A DNA stretch of 64,000 bases from CF-162 sp963667205 (GCA_963667205.1 OY762959.1:62001-126000); one strand, 5' to 3'. Shown: positions 45,241 to 55,030, counted from the first letter of the stretch. Translations and numbers: made by a program. The notes: generated from the letters alone by a model not told the origin.

Positions 45241-46392
45241 GTGCCAGAGATGAGGGACATGGACGGACCATCGCCCGCCGAACGCAACGCAATGGCGCTG
45301 CGCCTGATCAGCCGTAAGAAGCTGCAAGAGGCGCTCGATCTTCTGAACGAGACGATACGCCAGGACTCTCGCTTCGCGGCGTCGTTCGAAAACCGGGCCG
45401 CCGTATTCGCGGCGCTCGGACTGCATCCGCAGGCCGCAGCGGACAGGCGCAAGGCGGCCGCCCTGCGCGCCGCCCGGCCGGCATCAAGACCCGCCACTGA
45501 CGCAGCGCCTCCCCACTCCGAACCAGCGGAGGAGGCTCCGCACGCGGTTGCCGCGCCGGGCGACGAGACCCCGGAGGCAGACGAAGCCGCGCCGCCGGGA
45601 CCCGCGGCAGAGACAGACGACGCAGGCGGTCCTGACGTAGATGCGGCGCTGCCAGAGGCGTCCGGTGTGCCGCCGGACGAGCCGCCGCTCGTCATGCCGT
45701 CGTACCAGCCGCGGCCGCAGGGGTCGATCGGGAGTGCCATGCTCCGGGCTGCCGGTGTCATTCTCTTCGCGCTCGGTGTGTTCGTCCTGGTCGGTGCCGG
45801 GATCTACTTCGCGCTTGACTCGATCGGGGGCAGCGAAAGCGCCAGCCCCACGCCCACTCTGAGCGCGTCGCCGGCCCCCGGAGCGAGCGATGCTCTCGGA
45901 GGCGGCAGCGACACAGATCCCGCGGGAACGGCTGGCGTTCCGCCGACGGTGGAAGAGGCGCTGGCGGGGAGTCCATACGCGTTCGCGCAGCTCGAGGACG
46001 CGTGGCACGCCCGGGCGCTGGCGGTCACGGTCGGGGAGATCAGTGAATTGGTGACGGGATTCGGTGCACCGGCGGTCGACGTCACGCTGACCGGAAACGG
46101 GGCGACGATGGAGCTGAGCGTTCTCATCTACGCTTCAGCCGAAGCTAAGAATGCAGAGTGGACGATCGGCGCGGACCCGCAACCGACGGGCGACGGCGAC
46201 CTGCCCGCAGGCGCGTCGGTCTGGTACAACGCCAACGCCATCATCATCGTTCGCTCCACGGACCCGGTGCTCAGGCAGGACGCGCTCGATGGCGTGCTGG
46301 CGCTGGGGCAGGGGGGCGAAGAAACACCCGATGGGGACAGCGGGCCGGCGCCTGCTTCGCGCTTAACGACGCGCCCGCACGCAGGCGGCTAA
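45241..46392 (+). CDS. TPR-like membrane-anchored protein
   Basis: A 383-aa protein. The N-terminal helices resemble a TPR pair (ALRLISRKKLQEALDLLNE, then FENRAAVFAALGLHPQAAAD). A long Ala/Pro/Glu-rich disordered stretch follows to about residue 155, then one membrane helix (AGVILFALGVFVLVGAGIYF, about 168-190). The C-terminal exported domain has no assigned family. GTG 45241 is the start; no convincing ribosome-binding site. It looks like a signalling or assembly adaptor, without firm evidence. Confidence 0.62.
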   Translation: MPEMRDMDGPSPAERNAMALRLISRKKLQEALDLLNETIRQDSRFAASFENRAAVFAALGLHPQAAADRRKAAALRAARPASRPATDAAPPHSEPAEEAPHAVAAPGDETPEADEAAPPGPAAETDDAGGPDVDAALPEASGVPPDEPPLVMPSYQPRPQGSIGSAMLRAAGVILFALGVFVLVGAGIYFALDSIGGSESASPTPTLSASPAPGASDALGGGSDTDPAGTAGVPPTVEEALAGSPYAFAQLEDAWHARALAVTVGEISELVTGFGAPAVDVTLTGNGATMELSVLIYASAEAKNAEWTIGADPQPTGDGDLPAGASVWYNANAIIIVRSTDPVLRQDALDGVLALGQGGEETPDGDSGPAPASRLTTRPHAGG

Positions 46393-47034
46393 CCAGTCGC
46401 CGGTGTCGTGACCGTGGTGCGAGTGACCGTGGGCGGGCTTGCCGTTCTCGTCGATCTCGCGGCCTTCGCGGCGGGCGTGCGCCTGCAGGTCGACCGCAAC
46501 AACCTCTGCCTTCTCGATCGTCAGGCCGGCGAGGCTCTCCGTGAGCTCGTCGAGCGAGACCAGTTCCGAGGGGTCGAACGCGGCGGCACTGGCCGAGGAG
46601 CGTTCCCACTCGACGACGAGCAAGATGCCGCCCGGCGCGAGCGCTTGTTTTGCCGCCTGCAGAGCTCTGTCCTGGGACTCGCGGCCAACCGGCAAAGCGT
46701 AAGTGCTGATCACAAGATCGAAGGCTGAGTCAGGCGTCCACTCCGTGACGTCGGCGACCTGGAACGATGCGCTGAGGCCACGCTGAACCGCTGCGGCCTT
46801 TGCTGCGCTGATCGCGGTCTCGGCCCAATCGATGGCGGTGACGTCCCAGCCCTGCTCGGCCAACCACAGCGCGTTCGTCCCCATCCCGCAGCCGAGGTCC
46901 AGCGCGCGGCCCGGCTTCAGGTCGGCGGCCTCCCGCACCAGGATCGCCTCGGCCTCGGTCTCCGAGGTCGCCCCGATTGCGGCGTACTCCTGCTCCCAGT
47001 CGTCCCGGCTCCACGCTGTTCGTTCCTGATCCAT
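46363..47034 (-). CDS. Class I SAM-dependent methyltransferase
   Basis: A 223-aa Rossmann methyltransferase: motif I ALDLGCGMGTNALWLA, then VTAIDWAETAI and FDLVISTYALPVG, and PGGILLVVEWERS. The type is close to TehB/UbiE-like small-molecule methyltransferases. A His-rich stretch near the C-terminus (HGHSHHGHD) is unusual and might bind metal. Substrate unknown. It overlaps the convergent TPR-like gene by 30 bp. Confidence 0.8.
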   Translation of the reverse strand: MDQERTAWSRDDWEQEYAAIGATSETEAEAILVREAADLKPGRALDLGCGMGTNALWLAEQGWDVTAIDWAETAISAAKAAAVQRGLSASFQVADVTEWTPDSAFDLVISTYALPVGRESQDRALQAAKQALAPGGILLVVEWERSSASAAAFDPSELVSLDELTESLAGLTIEKAEVVAVDLQAHARREGREIDENGKPAHGHSHHGHDTGDWLAACVRARR

Positions 47035-47093
47035 GTCGATGCTCAGGGTAACCGAATCGCCGCCGGGAACGCGGCCAGAGGCAGGTTAGGGAG

Positions 47094-47309
47094 TCACGAG
47101 CTGAGGCTGGAGTCGCCGCGAGCACGAACGATCGACGCGGACGACGAAGCTATCGTAGCCTCTGATGATGAGAGTTCCGGGTCGCCCGAGCGGGGTCCGG
47201 CGAGCGCCGTACGGGGTTCGCCCGCGGGCGAGTTGCCAATGACGACGACGGCTGCCAGGGTGATAACCGCGGCCGCGGCGATCATGACGATCGGGCGGGT
47301 TCGTGACAC
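47094..47309 (-). CDS. Small secreted or membrane protein, hypothetical
   Basis: A 71-aa ORF with an N-terminal helix (IVMIAAAAVITLAAVVVIG) and a Ser-rich tail. GTG 47309 has GAGGGGG 8 nt upstream, and a promoter lies at 47373-47400 on the same strand, so the gene is likely real though short. It lies 59 bp upstream of the methyltransferase and may be co-transcribed with it. No known family. Confidence 0.5.
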   Translation of the reverse strand: MSRTRPIVMIAAAAVITLAAVVVIGNSPAGEPRTALAGPRSGDPELSSSEATIASSSASIVRARGDSSLSS

Positions 47310-47372
47310 GTGTGGGCCCCCTCAGTGTCCGGCGCTAGAAACGGCGTCTTCGCCTCGAAAGATGTTGCCCTG

Positions 47373-47400
47373 GTTCTACTCTCGCGCCGCAGCCTGTCAA
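47373..47400 (-). promoter_or_regulatory. Sigma-70-type promoter, minus strand
   Basis: Minus strand TTGACA (plus 47395-47400) and TAGAAC (plus 47373-47378) with a 16-bp spacer. It reads toward the 71-aa secreted protein and the methyltransferase. Confidence 0.6.
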
Positions 47401-47490
47401 CGAATGCGTTTCTTAAGCGGTGGGGAGAAAGAGAGTCTGGCCTTGTGGGCGCGCAGCCAGCTACCGTGCCGGAGTTGTATCTAGAAATAG

Positions 47491-47736
<246 letters not shown>

Positions 47737-47805
47737 TCGCGTAGTTCATTATACGCCCGCCCCATCACCCCGCAAGCGAGCTGGGGGTTGGTTAGTTCAC
47801 ACACC

Positions 47806-47994
47806 CTAGCGCTGGCTGGGCGCGATGTTCTGCGCCACAGCGGGCGGTAAAAGCGTTCCGAGTACCGCACGACACTTAGGGCAAGTGACGGCCCAGACTT
47901 CTCCGAGGCCCATAGCCACACTACCCGAGGGCCTAACTCTGGCGGACTCTACGTTGAATGATGTGGTCGTGGTGTCGCAGCTTGGGCACTTCAT
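47806..47994 (-). CDS. Small zinc-ribbon protein, probably prophage-borne
   Basis: A 62-aa protein with CPSC at the N-terminus and CPKC near residue 42, a two-knuckle zinc ribbon. ATG 47994 has an AGGAGG ribbon at good spacing, so I prefer it to the longer open frame reaching 48180. It is the last gene of the element before tRNA-Gly. Function unknown. Confidence 0.55.
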   Translation of the reverse strand: MKCPSCDTTTTSFNVESARVRPSGSVAMGLGEVWAVTCPKCRAVLGTLLPPAVAQNIAPSQR

Positions 47995-48133
47995 GGTGAA
48001 AACCTCCTGTGGGTGGCTACCGCCGGGGCGCTTCGTACGACTGACATCAGGATCAGGCCCTGAGGCGGTCACGCCCCGGCGTGCGGGGAGTATAGCAGGA
48101 CAGAAACTAGGCGGGGAACGCGGACAAGACCTC

Positions 48134-49050
48134 CTAGGCGCTGAATTCCGTCTTACAGCGCCGGCAGGTAAAGTCGCCACCGGTAATGTTCCTCCCGACG
48201 AGCTGGGAGCAGTTGGGACAGCGAAGCTCCTCAGCTGAGGCTCCCGCCGGCGGCGGGACGATCGGCTCCGGCGCGACGTCCGGGTGAATCGGGATCGACC
48301 CTGGAGGCATCCAGAGGGCGTCGGCGAGCGGCGACTCTTTCGGCGGGAGGTTCTCCCGCTCGCGCTTCTCGTTCAGGCTCATCCAGGTCGCCGCCGCATA
48401 GGCGGCGTAGCGTGTCGCAATGTCGCCCTTCAGGACCTCGGCCAGGTCGAACTCGACGTACTGGCCCGCGAAGGCCGGTTCGGGGTCGATCAACTGAGTC
48501 TGTAGCGTCTCCTCGATCATCGTCAGCCAGGGGCCGAGCGTGTCCTGGTAGAGCATCTTGTGTTGTTCGGTGACGTTCGAGAAGGTCGCCTTATCGAGGA
48601 TCTGGATGACCGGCGGCGGCATATCGTAAGCCGCGGCGCACTCCTCGCGGGTCAGGTGGCGGGCCGAGATCAGCTCGGCCTGGCCGGAGTCGAAGGACAT
48701 CGGCTCCCACTTCGCGCCGCCGCCCAGCATCGCGATCTTGTAGGCGTTGTCGACGCCGCCGTAAGTCTCGTGCAGCTGGTCCCGCATGTACTCGAGCGTC
48801 TCCTTCTTGACGTCCTGTTGGACGGCGAAGGCGCCGGAGGGGCGGTTAGCGTTCTCGAAGCTGGCGATCTGCTGGCGCTGGGCCGCGTCCTCGATCTGGA
48901 GAGTCCGACGTAGAGCCTCGATCGAAGACGGCCCGACGATATCGGCGCCGGTCCCCCAGAAGCGGAAGTGAACGACCTCCTCGGGGAGAAAAGGGATCCG
49001 GATCCCCGCCTTCGTGAAGACGTACCAGTCGGCGCGCTGGTCTTTCCCCT
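48134..49050 (-). pseudogene. Phage portal protein, C-terminal remnant
   Basis: About 305 residues matching the back part of HK97-type portal proteins: EEVVHFRFWGTG, SSIEALRRTLQIEDAAQ, PSGAFAV, and the later YDMPPPVIQILDKATFSNV. The segment ends with a CPNC...CRRC zinc ribbon (ELRCPNCSQLVGRN) resembling Com-type zinc fingers. The portal N-terminus is missing; the frame runs upstream directly into the terminase large subunit (junction near 49050-49060), so an internal deletion fused the two genes. Confidence 0.75.
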
Positions 49051-49928
49051 CGACGACGGACCACTCCGCGGCCGGGCCCGAGGCCTCCAGCACCGCCGCC
49101 CGGACCCCCTCGTCGGTCGAGAGATCGTGCTCGTCGGAGGCCTGCCGGTGGAAGAAGAAGAGCCGGGGGTCGGACATCTTCCCCTCGGCAATCGTCTTCG
49201 CGTAGTCCATCGTCTTCTCGGCGATCGACCCCTGGCCGGGTTGGGGGGCGACGGTCAGCTCGAGCGACCAGGCATCCGCGGCTTTTCGCTTCGGGATATT
49301 CGCGAGCATGGTCCGGTGCGTCTCGCGATGGCGGGGAAGGACCAGACGGTGACTCTCGTCGAAGAGCTGGAAGCTCGTCCGGGCGCCGTCGGAGGCCGTC
49401 CGGCGCGGTCGCGATCGCCACGGCCTTCCCGGCGCCGTCGAGGCGCATGATCCGCTCGAGGCCGACGTCGAAGTCCTCGGCCAGTGGGCCTTCGCCGATC
49501 ACGGCCAGGAGAGTCCCGAAGGCCAGCTCCTCGGACTGCTCCTCGGTGTAGGCGACCATCGGGATATAGGGATCGGTGACCCCGTCCCCGATCGGAGTCC
49601 TGTCGTCGTGCCAGTCGACGACCCGGACCGGGGCGTCTGGGTGCAGCTCGCAGGCCGCGACCCAGGCGCCGAACTCAGTCTTGGCGGTGCCTTTGCGCTG
49701 CGAGATCGCGACGCGCTTGAAGCGCCGCCGGCCAGCCTGGGCGTGTCCCTGGGGGTAGACCTCGTACATTCGATAGATCAGGAAGCGCTGCTCAGGGTCC
49801 AGACGGGCCGGCTCCCCCAGGAGGTCTCCAGGACCGTAGATCAGCCAGGACTCGATGAAGTCACAGACGGCGGGGCCGAGGGTCGGCCAGAGAACCTTGT
49901 CGAGGGCCGGGACGGTCAGGACGGTCAC
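49050..49928 (-). pseudogene. terL: Phage terminase large subunit, N-terminal remnant
   Basis: The ATPase part of a large terminase from GTG 49928. It has FKRVAISQRKGTAKTEFGAW (Walker A-like), YTEEQSEELAFGTL, then after a frameshift FQLFDESHRLVLPRHR (Walker B-like) and MLANIPKRKAADAWSLELT. A one-base insertion in CTCC (plus 49391-49395) explains the shift. The nuclease half is absent: after GPAAEWS the frame reads into portal sequence. It directly follows the small-terminase gene (stop and start adjacent). Confidence 0.75.
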
Positions 49929-50393
49929 TTAGATGACCTCGCGGAGGTTCTCGCGCGGGTCGGCGGCGAACTTCTCGGGCTTCCGCTCGCGGGTCGCGCG
50001 GCGCTTCTTGCGGTCCTCGACCTTGTCGACCTCCCACTGGAGGCGCCGGCGGTCGATCGGCGTCAGTCCGAAGGCCTGGCGCTGCAGCCGAACCTCTTTG
50101 GCGAGGTCGAGCCGCTTCCGTTCGTCGGTCGTGGACCAGTAGCGGTCGACGAGGTCGGCGAGCGCGAATAGCCCGTGAGTGTCTGCCTGGAGATACTCGC
50201 CCGCCATCGGCGAGGTCCAGAGATCTCTCCACCATTTGCGGGTCAGAGGGTGCCACACACGATCAGCCTCGACCGGGAGCTTGGGATGCCTTGAGCGACG
50301 GCCGGTCCCAGCGGGGAGCCGAGCCGCGGTCGAGGTCTTATTCGTCCGCTGGCGAAGCGCGGCGGGCTTCGGGTCTCGCCCCCTGCCGGCCAT
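49929..50393 (-). CDS. terS: Phage terminase small subunit-like protein
   Basis: A 154-aa protein with the start pattern of P27/actinophage-type small terminases (MAGRGRDPKP with a basic, low-complexity N-terminus). The helical middle is WRDLWTSPMAGEYLQADTHG and the C-terminus is basic. Small terminases recognise pac/cos sites and hand DNA to the large terminase. Its ATG overlaps the upstream 82-aa ORF stop by one base (TGATG), and terL starts immediately after its TAA. Confidence 0.72.
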   Translation of the reverse strand: MAGRGRDPKPAALRQRTNKTSTAARLPAGTGRRSRHPKLPVEADRVWHPLTRKWWRDLWTSPMAGEYLQADTHGLFALADLVDRYWSTTDERKRLDLAKEVRLQRQAFGLTPIDRRRLQWEVDKVEDRKKRRATRERKPEKFAADPRENLREVI

Positions 50394-50641
50394 CAGGCCT
50401 CGACTGTCCTGGGAATAGGGACGTCGTAGCAGCCGCCCTCCTGGACGACGAGGATGCCCGGCGGGATCGACGAATCGAAGACGACCGGGATCACGCAGAG
50501 CGCCGGGCGACGGTCCTGCTCCACGCGGAAGCTGAACCTCTGCCGGATCTCGAAACGGACGGCAGCGCCCCTGCGCCGGACCATCGGCGGCCCGGTCCAG
50601 TCGTCCAGCCCGTCCAGGTCAGGCCCGGCCCGGTGCGTCAC
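50393..50641 (-). CDS. Hypothetical phage protein, 82 aa
   Basis: A small ORF with beta-rich segments (AAVRFEIRQRFSFRV, GILVVQEGGCYDVPI), no domain assigned. GTG 50641 overlaps the stop of the 37-aa gene upstream (GTGA), and its stop overlaps the terS start. This packing supports it as a real gene. Confidence 0.55.
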   Translation of the reverse strand: MTHRAGPDLDGLDDWTGPPMVRRRGAAVRFEIRQRFSFRVEQDRRPALCVIPVVFDSSIPPGILVVQEGGCYDVPIPRTVEA

Positions 50642-50751
50642 GCGATCCTCCGGGATCCCGATCCCCAGAATCGTAGGCAGGAAAATCCGTGGGTGGGCGG
50701 TTCGGGAGGATCGTCTCGGTCAGCGATCCACCATGACCCCCCACGCTTCAT
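50638..50751 (-). CDS. Hypothetical 37-aa peptide
   Basis: A very short ORF beginning MKRGGSWWIADRDD and ending GSGSRRIA, basic and Trp-containing. ATG 50751 overlaps the replication-protein stop (ATGA) and its TGA overlaps the next GTG (GTGA). Such overlaps on both sides, in a tightly packed phage operon, are the only evidence that it is translated. Confidence 0.45.
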   Translation of the reverse strand: MKRGGSWWIADRDDPPEPPTHGFSCLRFWGSGSRRIA

Positions 50752-52705
50752 GGGTGCTCGACCTTCCGGCGGACGGGGATTCCGAGGGGGAGCTGCTCGA
50801 CAGCCTGGCGAGCCTGCGGGCCGTTCTGGATGCCGTGCTTCAGGCATCGCCCCTTGCCGTCCAGCGTGAACCCGCCGTCGCCGTCGATCCCGTCGCCGCA
50901 GGCGGTGCAGGTGTCGGCCTCAGAGACATTAGACAAGTCCTGTAAACCATCGACGCCATCGACGCCATCGACGCTTTCGTATCTGGGAGGGTGCGTCGAT
51001 TCGGTGCCGGGATCGACGCAGGGATCGACGCCATCGAAGCTAGGGTCGACGCTCTCAGATACAGGTGCGTCGGTCGCGTCGGTCGCGTCGGTCGAATCCT
51101 CCACTTTTCCAATCGTGATAAGCCTCTGCGATTTGCTGCCCGGAGTCTTACTGAACTCAACCTCGACGCCCTCGGCCCGAAGGGCCGGGATCAGCCGCTT
51201 CAACTCACCCGACAGGCTGTTCGCGGCCTTCGGCCAGCTCTTCGATTCTCTCTTCTTGTCAGTCACGCGTCCGTCCAGCTTCTGCAGCAACTCGGATGGA
51301 CGGCCTTCCCAGCCATCCTCCGCGATGCGGGTGATCAGGGGGGCAATGATCGAGTCTTCCAGCACGTCGCCAGACGCGTCTCTCGTCTTCGAGGAGTGCG
51401 CCTTCATGAAATCCGGGCCGCTCCACTCCAGCGCCGGAGCCAACGCATAGCCTCTTTTCGCGAACGTTGCCATCCTCGGCAACTGCTTCGGCCTCTGCTC
51501 GGCGTTCCGTATCGCCTCCACGATGAGGTTGAGGATACCGCCGAGGAGGGCCGGACGGGCCCGGTGGAACTCGCTGATGACGTCCTCGTCATCGCGGCGC
51601 CGGCGGGGAGGGACATAGGGAAGGTTGAGAGTCAATGAGCGGTCCGCCAGGTCGCCCCGACTGACGAAGGTGCTGATGCCGTTGAGGATCACTGGGCGGG
51701 CCGCCGCGAAGATGGCTTCGTCACTGTCGCTATAGAGCGCCCGCGTAGCGAAGCCGGAACCAGTACTGAGGCGGCAAAGAGCGTCGCTGAGCCACGGACG
51801 AAGGCGTGAGACGTTGTCGAGGTTCACGACCCAGCCGTTCGTGGCCGCGATCATCAAGTCACGTTCGTCTCGCGGCAATGATCGGAGCGGCGCCGCCGAG
51901 GGATCGATCAGGTCGCGGACGATTCGGGCCGCGAAGCTCTTGGCGGATCCCTGTTCACCCGTGAGGACTAGGACGATGTATGGCCCGGTCGGGAAGAGAT
52001 AGGAAGCTGCCACCGTCATCAGGAGCCTGAAGTCGATGTCGTCGCTGATGTTGACCAGCCCGTTAAGGGCATCGACACGACCGTCCACAGGCGCCGGTAG
52101 AGCCGTTAGTCCGACCGGTCGTCGGAAGTAGACCGGTGCAACGTCGACGATCTGCCACCCAGAGGCGCTCACGCGGACGGCTCTCCAGCTCGAGTCACCT
52201 AGGTCGATATAGACGTCGCCGTTATGCTCTGCCACCCGGACGTGGACGTCCTTGAGGCCTCCCTCGTGGATCGCGAACCCTTGGAGGGCTGTGATCGAGT
52301 CCTGGAGGGCCTGTGAGCCGGGCACAGCGCCGCCGGTGGACTGACGGTACAGGGAACGCCAGCCAGCGCCGCGCGGCCTGTCCCTTCAGCGCCATCGTCT
52401 CCATGTGGCCGTCCACCGGGATCGCCGCGTACTCCCGGAAATCGGGAGTGTGGAAGAGGACGGCGCCGGACTCGATCGCGAGATTCGTCAGGATCGTGGC
52501 CTGGGACTTAGTCCTGCGGGGGCTCTTCGCGTCCTCCTCGGCACCGTTGACGCCCTCCTCGTCGCCAGTGTCGTTGGCGGATCCGGTCGTCGTTGCCCTT
52601 ACCACCTTGAATTGTTTACAGCGCTGACAGTTACGCCTCGCCTCCCTCGCTGGGGCCCAGGGCCCCGTGGCATTTCGGGCAGTGGCCCGCTAATTCGTTT
52701 CTCAT
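50748..52705 (-). pseudogene. Zinc-ribbon/P-loop phage replication protein, two frameshifts
   Basis: Reconstructed as about 650 aa. It starts at ATG 52705 with a zinc ribbon (GHCPKCHG, then NCQRCKQF), continues through FHTPDFREYAAIPVDGH, and reaches a P-loop ATPase: Walker A LTGEQGSAKSFAAR, IDPSAAPLRSLPRDERDLM, and NGWVVNLDNVSRL. The C-terminus has low-complexity VDGVDG repeats and a second CxxC ribbon. Each of two one-base insertions breaks the frame: CCC at plus 52644-52646 and GGG at 52352-52354. The type is common in phages and integrative elements and probably acts in replication (primase/helicase-associated). The intact stretch alone is 50748-52325. Confidence 0.72.
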
Positions 52706-52954
52706 CTAGTTGTACCGGTTCCACCACGGCTCGCCGGCCAGCAGCCGCTCCCGACGCGGCGGAAGAGGGCGCCGGTGAGGCCGACGACGACGCCGGTCGG
52801 GACGCGGATCACCGTCGACGTGACCGCACCAAACGCAGGTGACGGCGCCTCGGCTCTCCACTACGGGGCCAGCACACGCGGTGGAGCGCGACTGTGTAAG
52901 CGATGCTAGACTCCGAGGTGCGAGCGTTGGGGCCTCGGCCTCGGCGCTTTTCAT
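52706..52954 (-). CDS. Hypothetical phage protein, 82 aa
   Basis: An ORF with a CVWCGHVDGD motif (half a zinc knuckle) and an Arg-rich C-terminus. Its ATG follows the excisionase stop with no gap (TAA-ATG), and its TAG is followed at once by the replication-protein ATG. That spacing argues for a real gene although the sequence has no family. A frameshift inside it cannot be excluded. Confidence 0.4.
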   Translation of the reverse strand: MKSAEAEAPTLAPRSLASLTQSRSTACAGPVVESRGAVTCVWCGHVDGDPRPDRRRRRPHRRPLPPRRERLLAGEPWWNRYN

Positions 52955-53161
52955 TTAAGCCACAGCAGTCGTGTCGGCCTGGTCCTCGGCTTCGATACCG
53001 AGGAGCCGCATCAAGGGAGCGCGAGGCACCCTCAACTTGTGGCCGACCCTGAGAACTGGCACTGGAAACTGCTGCGTCCGGGCCAGCTCATACGCCGTCC
53101 CCCTCGACACACCCAGCAGGCGCCCGGCCGCCTCAATAGAAATCGTCGCCGCATCAGTCAT
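52955..53161 (-). CDS. xis: Excisionase-like helix-turn-helix protein
   Basis: A 68-aa MerR/Xis-type winged helix: SIEAAGRLLGVSRGTAYELA is the DNA-binding helix pair, with the wing in LRVGHKLRVPR. Such proteins direct integrase toward excision or regulate the early promoter. ATG 53161 has AGGAAAGGAT upstream. It diverges from the plus-strand 188-aa gene, so 53162-53284 should hold both promoters and possible operators. Confidence 0.75.
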   Translation of the reverse strand: MTDAATISIEAAGRLLGVSRGTAYELARTQQFPVPVLRVGHKLRVPRAPLMRLLGIEAEDQADTTAVA

Positions 53162-53284
53162 TACAGACCTATCCTTTCCTGTCGCGGTTTGAATCAGTTC
53201 GCCTCTACTAGTATCTTTACGGGCAGACGACGAGTTTACAAGGAACCATGACGAGTATTAAACGAGCATAAGGTGAGCCATACC

Positions 53285-53851
53285 ATGCCAAAACGTATAC
53301 CTGAGGAAATACGGAGGAAGATCGTCGACAAGGCCGAAGAAGGCCTGGACGGCGTACAGATCGCGAAGCACCTTGAGGAGCTGCATAAAGCGGGCAAGAT
53401 CGATGACATTCCTCCCCACCTCCGGACGATCCAGGAGATCGCAAAGACCGTGAAGCCCGTTGACCCGTCCGGCTCGTGGCGCCTCATGGATTCGGAACCT
53501 GAAGACGCCGCCCTCATCCTGCCCGTGCTACTCGAAGTCTTCGATTACACCGGCGGCAGGCGGCAGTCTCTAACGAAGCGTGAGGCGGAGATCGTCTGCA
53601 AGATTCGCCGGGTCGTAGCCCCCCCAAGCGAGCGCCGGAGATCGGCCTGGGGGGACCGCTTGGACGGATTCGAGACCTTCAAGCTGGCCCGTGAGTACAT
53701 ACGGCGTGAAGATCGGGCCGAGTCCACAGAAGACCTGGACCGCATCGTTGCAATCGCAGCGATTGGGTTCGTCCCGAGTCCTGAGGAGAAGGAATACATC
53801 GCGAAACTGGAGGGAGATGACAATGCGCGGACACATCCGAAAGAGGGGTAA
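53285..53851 (+). CDS. Hypothetical integrase-linked protein
   Basis: A 188-aa soluble protein from ATG 53285 (GGTGAG 7 nt upstream). The first 60 residues look like a helix-turn-helix (IRRKIVDKAEEGLDGVQIAKHL), typical of small resolvase/recombinase-associated or repressor proteins; the remainder is helical. It overlaps the integrase start by 29 bp, so both are expressed together. No confident family. Confidence 0.6.
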   Translation: MPKRIPEEIRRKIVDKAEEGLDGVQIAKHLEELHKAGKIDDIPPHLRTIQEIAKTVKPVDPSGSWRLMDSEPEDAALILPVLLEVFDYTGGRRQSLTKREAEIVCKIRRVVAPPSERRRSAWGDRLDGFETFKLAREYIRREDRAESTEDLDRIVAIAAIGFVPSPEEKEYIAKLEGDDNARTHPKEG

Positions 53852-54964
53852 GTCCTGGTGCGTCGTGGTCGACCTCGGCGCCGACGCCGAAGGCCGGCGC
53901 AGGCAGAAATGGCACTCCGGGTTTCTCACGAAAAGAGAAGCCTCGGCGGCGCTGACCGATGTCCTGGGCCGGCTTCAGAACGGTGACTACATCGGGGCCT
54001 CGCGGGAAACGCTCGGCTCCTTCCTCGAGGAGTGGATCGAGTCGTCCCGCGTCACCCTTCGCCCTGGGACGTGGCAATCTTACAAGGGCAATCTCACCGC
54101 ATACGTCATCCCTGCCCTCGGCTCGACACGCCTCCAGGCGCTGAAACCCTCGGCACTCAACAAGTTCTACGCCGATTTGCTGAAGAGCGGTCGGCGCCAG
54201 CGGCCGGGTGGCCTCAGCGCCCGCACGGTGCGCCTCACGCACGTCATATTGCAGAAGGCGTTACAGGGAGAGATGCCGTGCGCTGGCAGCGCATCAGCAG
54301 AAACCCCTGTGCCGACGCGAGCCCGCCGAACCCGAAGCCCGCCGAAATGAAGACGTGGGACGTCGAGGAGCTTCGGATCTTCCTCGACCAGGCGAAGATC
54401 GACAGGCTTTACACCGCCTTCCAATTGGCCGCCACGACGGGGATGAGGCGAGGCGAAGTCTTCGGCCTTCGGTGGAGGGACGTCGACCTGGGCGCCGGGC
54501 GCCTTTCGGTAGTGCAGACCCTCAGCTCCATCCAGCACCGCCTCGTCTTTGGGACGCCGAAGACCCCGAAGTCGAAGCGGTCTGTGGCGCTGGACCCGAT
54601 GACGATTGCCGACTTGCGGCGCCACAAGGTGCAACAGAACGAGGAGCGACTGGCCCTCGGCGGCGGCTGGCCGGATCACGACCTCGTATTCACCCAGGAG
54701 GACGGATCGCCGGTTCATCCTAATCTCTTCAGCCGCGACAGGTTCCGCCATCACATCAAGGCCGCAGGCTTGCCGCAGATCCGCTTCCATGACCTTCGCC
54801 ACACCCACGCCACGTTGGCCCTCCAGGCTGGGATTCACCCGAAGGTCGTCAGCGAGAGGTTGGGCCACTCGAGCGTCAGCATCACGCTCGACACCTACTC
54901 CCACGCAATCCCGGCGATGGAGGAAGAAGCGGCGGCGAAGGTGGCGAAACTGGTCTTCGGATAA
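53823..54964 (+). pseudogene. int: Tyrosine-type site-specific integrase with a frameshift
   Basis: A phage integrase of about 380 aa once repaired. The arm-binding domain is GHIRKRGKSWCVVVDLG, the core-binding domain is LEEWIESSRVTLRPGTWQSY, and the catalytic domain is in the other frame. Catalytic residues: TTGMRRGEVFGLRW (Arg), HDLRHTHATL (His-x-x-Arg), and LGHSSVSITLDTYSH (His and the Tyr nucleophile). Adding one base at the GGG run 54266-54268 reads LQGRDAVRWQRIS and closes the frame, so this is a -1 lesion. It starts at ATG 53823 with GGAGGGAG upstream, and lies against tRNA-Leu, the likely attB. Confidence 0.85.
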
Positions 54965-55001
54965 GCGGCCGCGAATTTCCCGTTTGCAATCTGTTTGCAG
55001 A

Positions 55002-55030
55002 AAGGCCCTCGGCTAAATGCTGAGGGCCTT
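55002..55030 (+). terminator. Terminator hairpin after int
   Basis: AAGGCCCTC (55002-55010) pairs with GAGGGCCTT (55022-55030), a 9-bp stem 37 bp after the integrase stop. A short tail without a long U-tract follows. Direct TTTGCA repeats just upstream (about 54982-54998) could be integrase arm sites. Confidence 0.5.
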
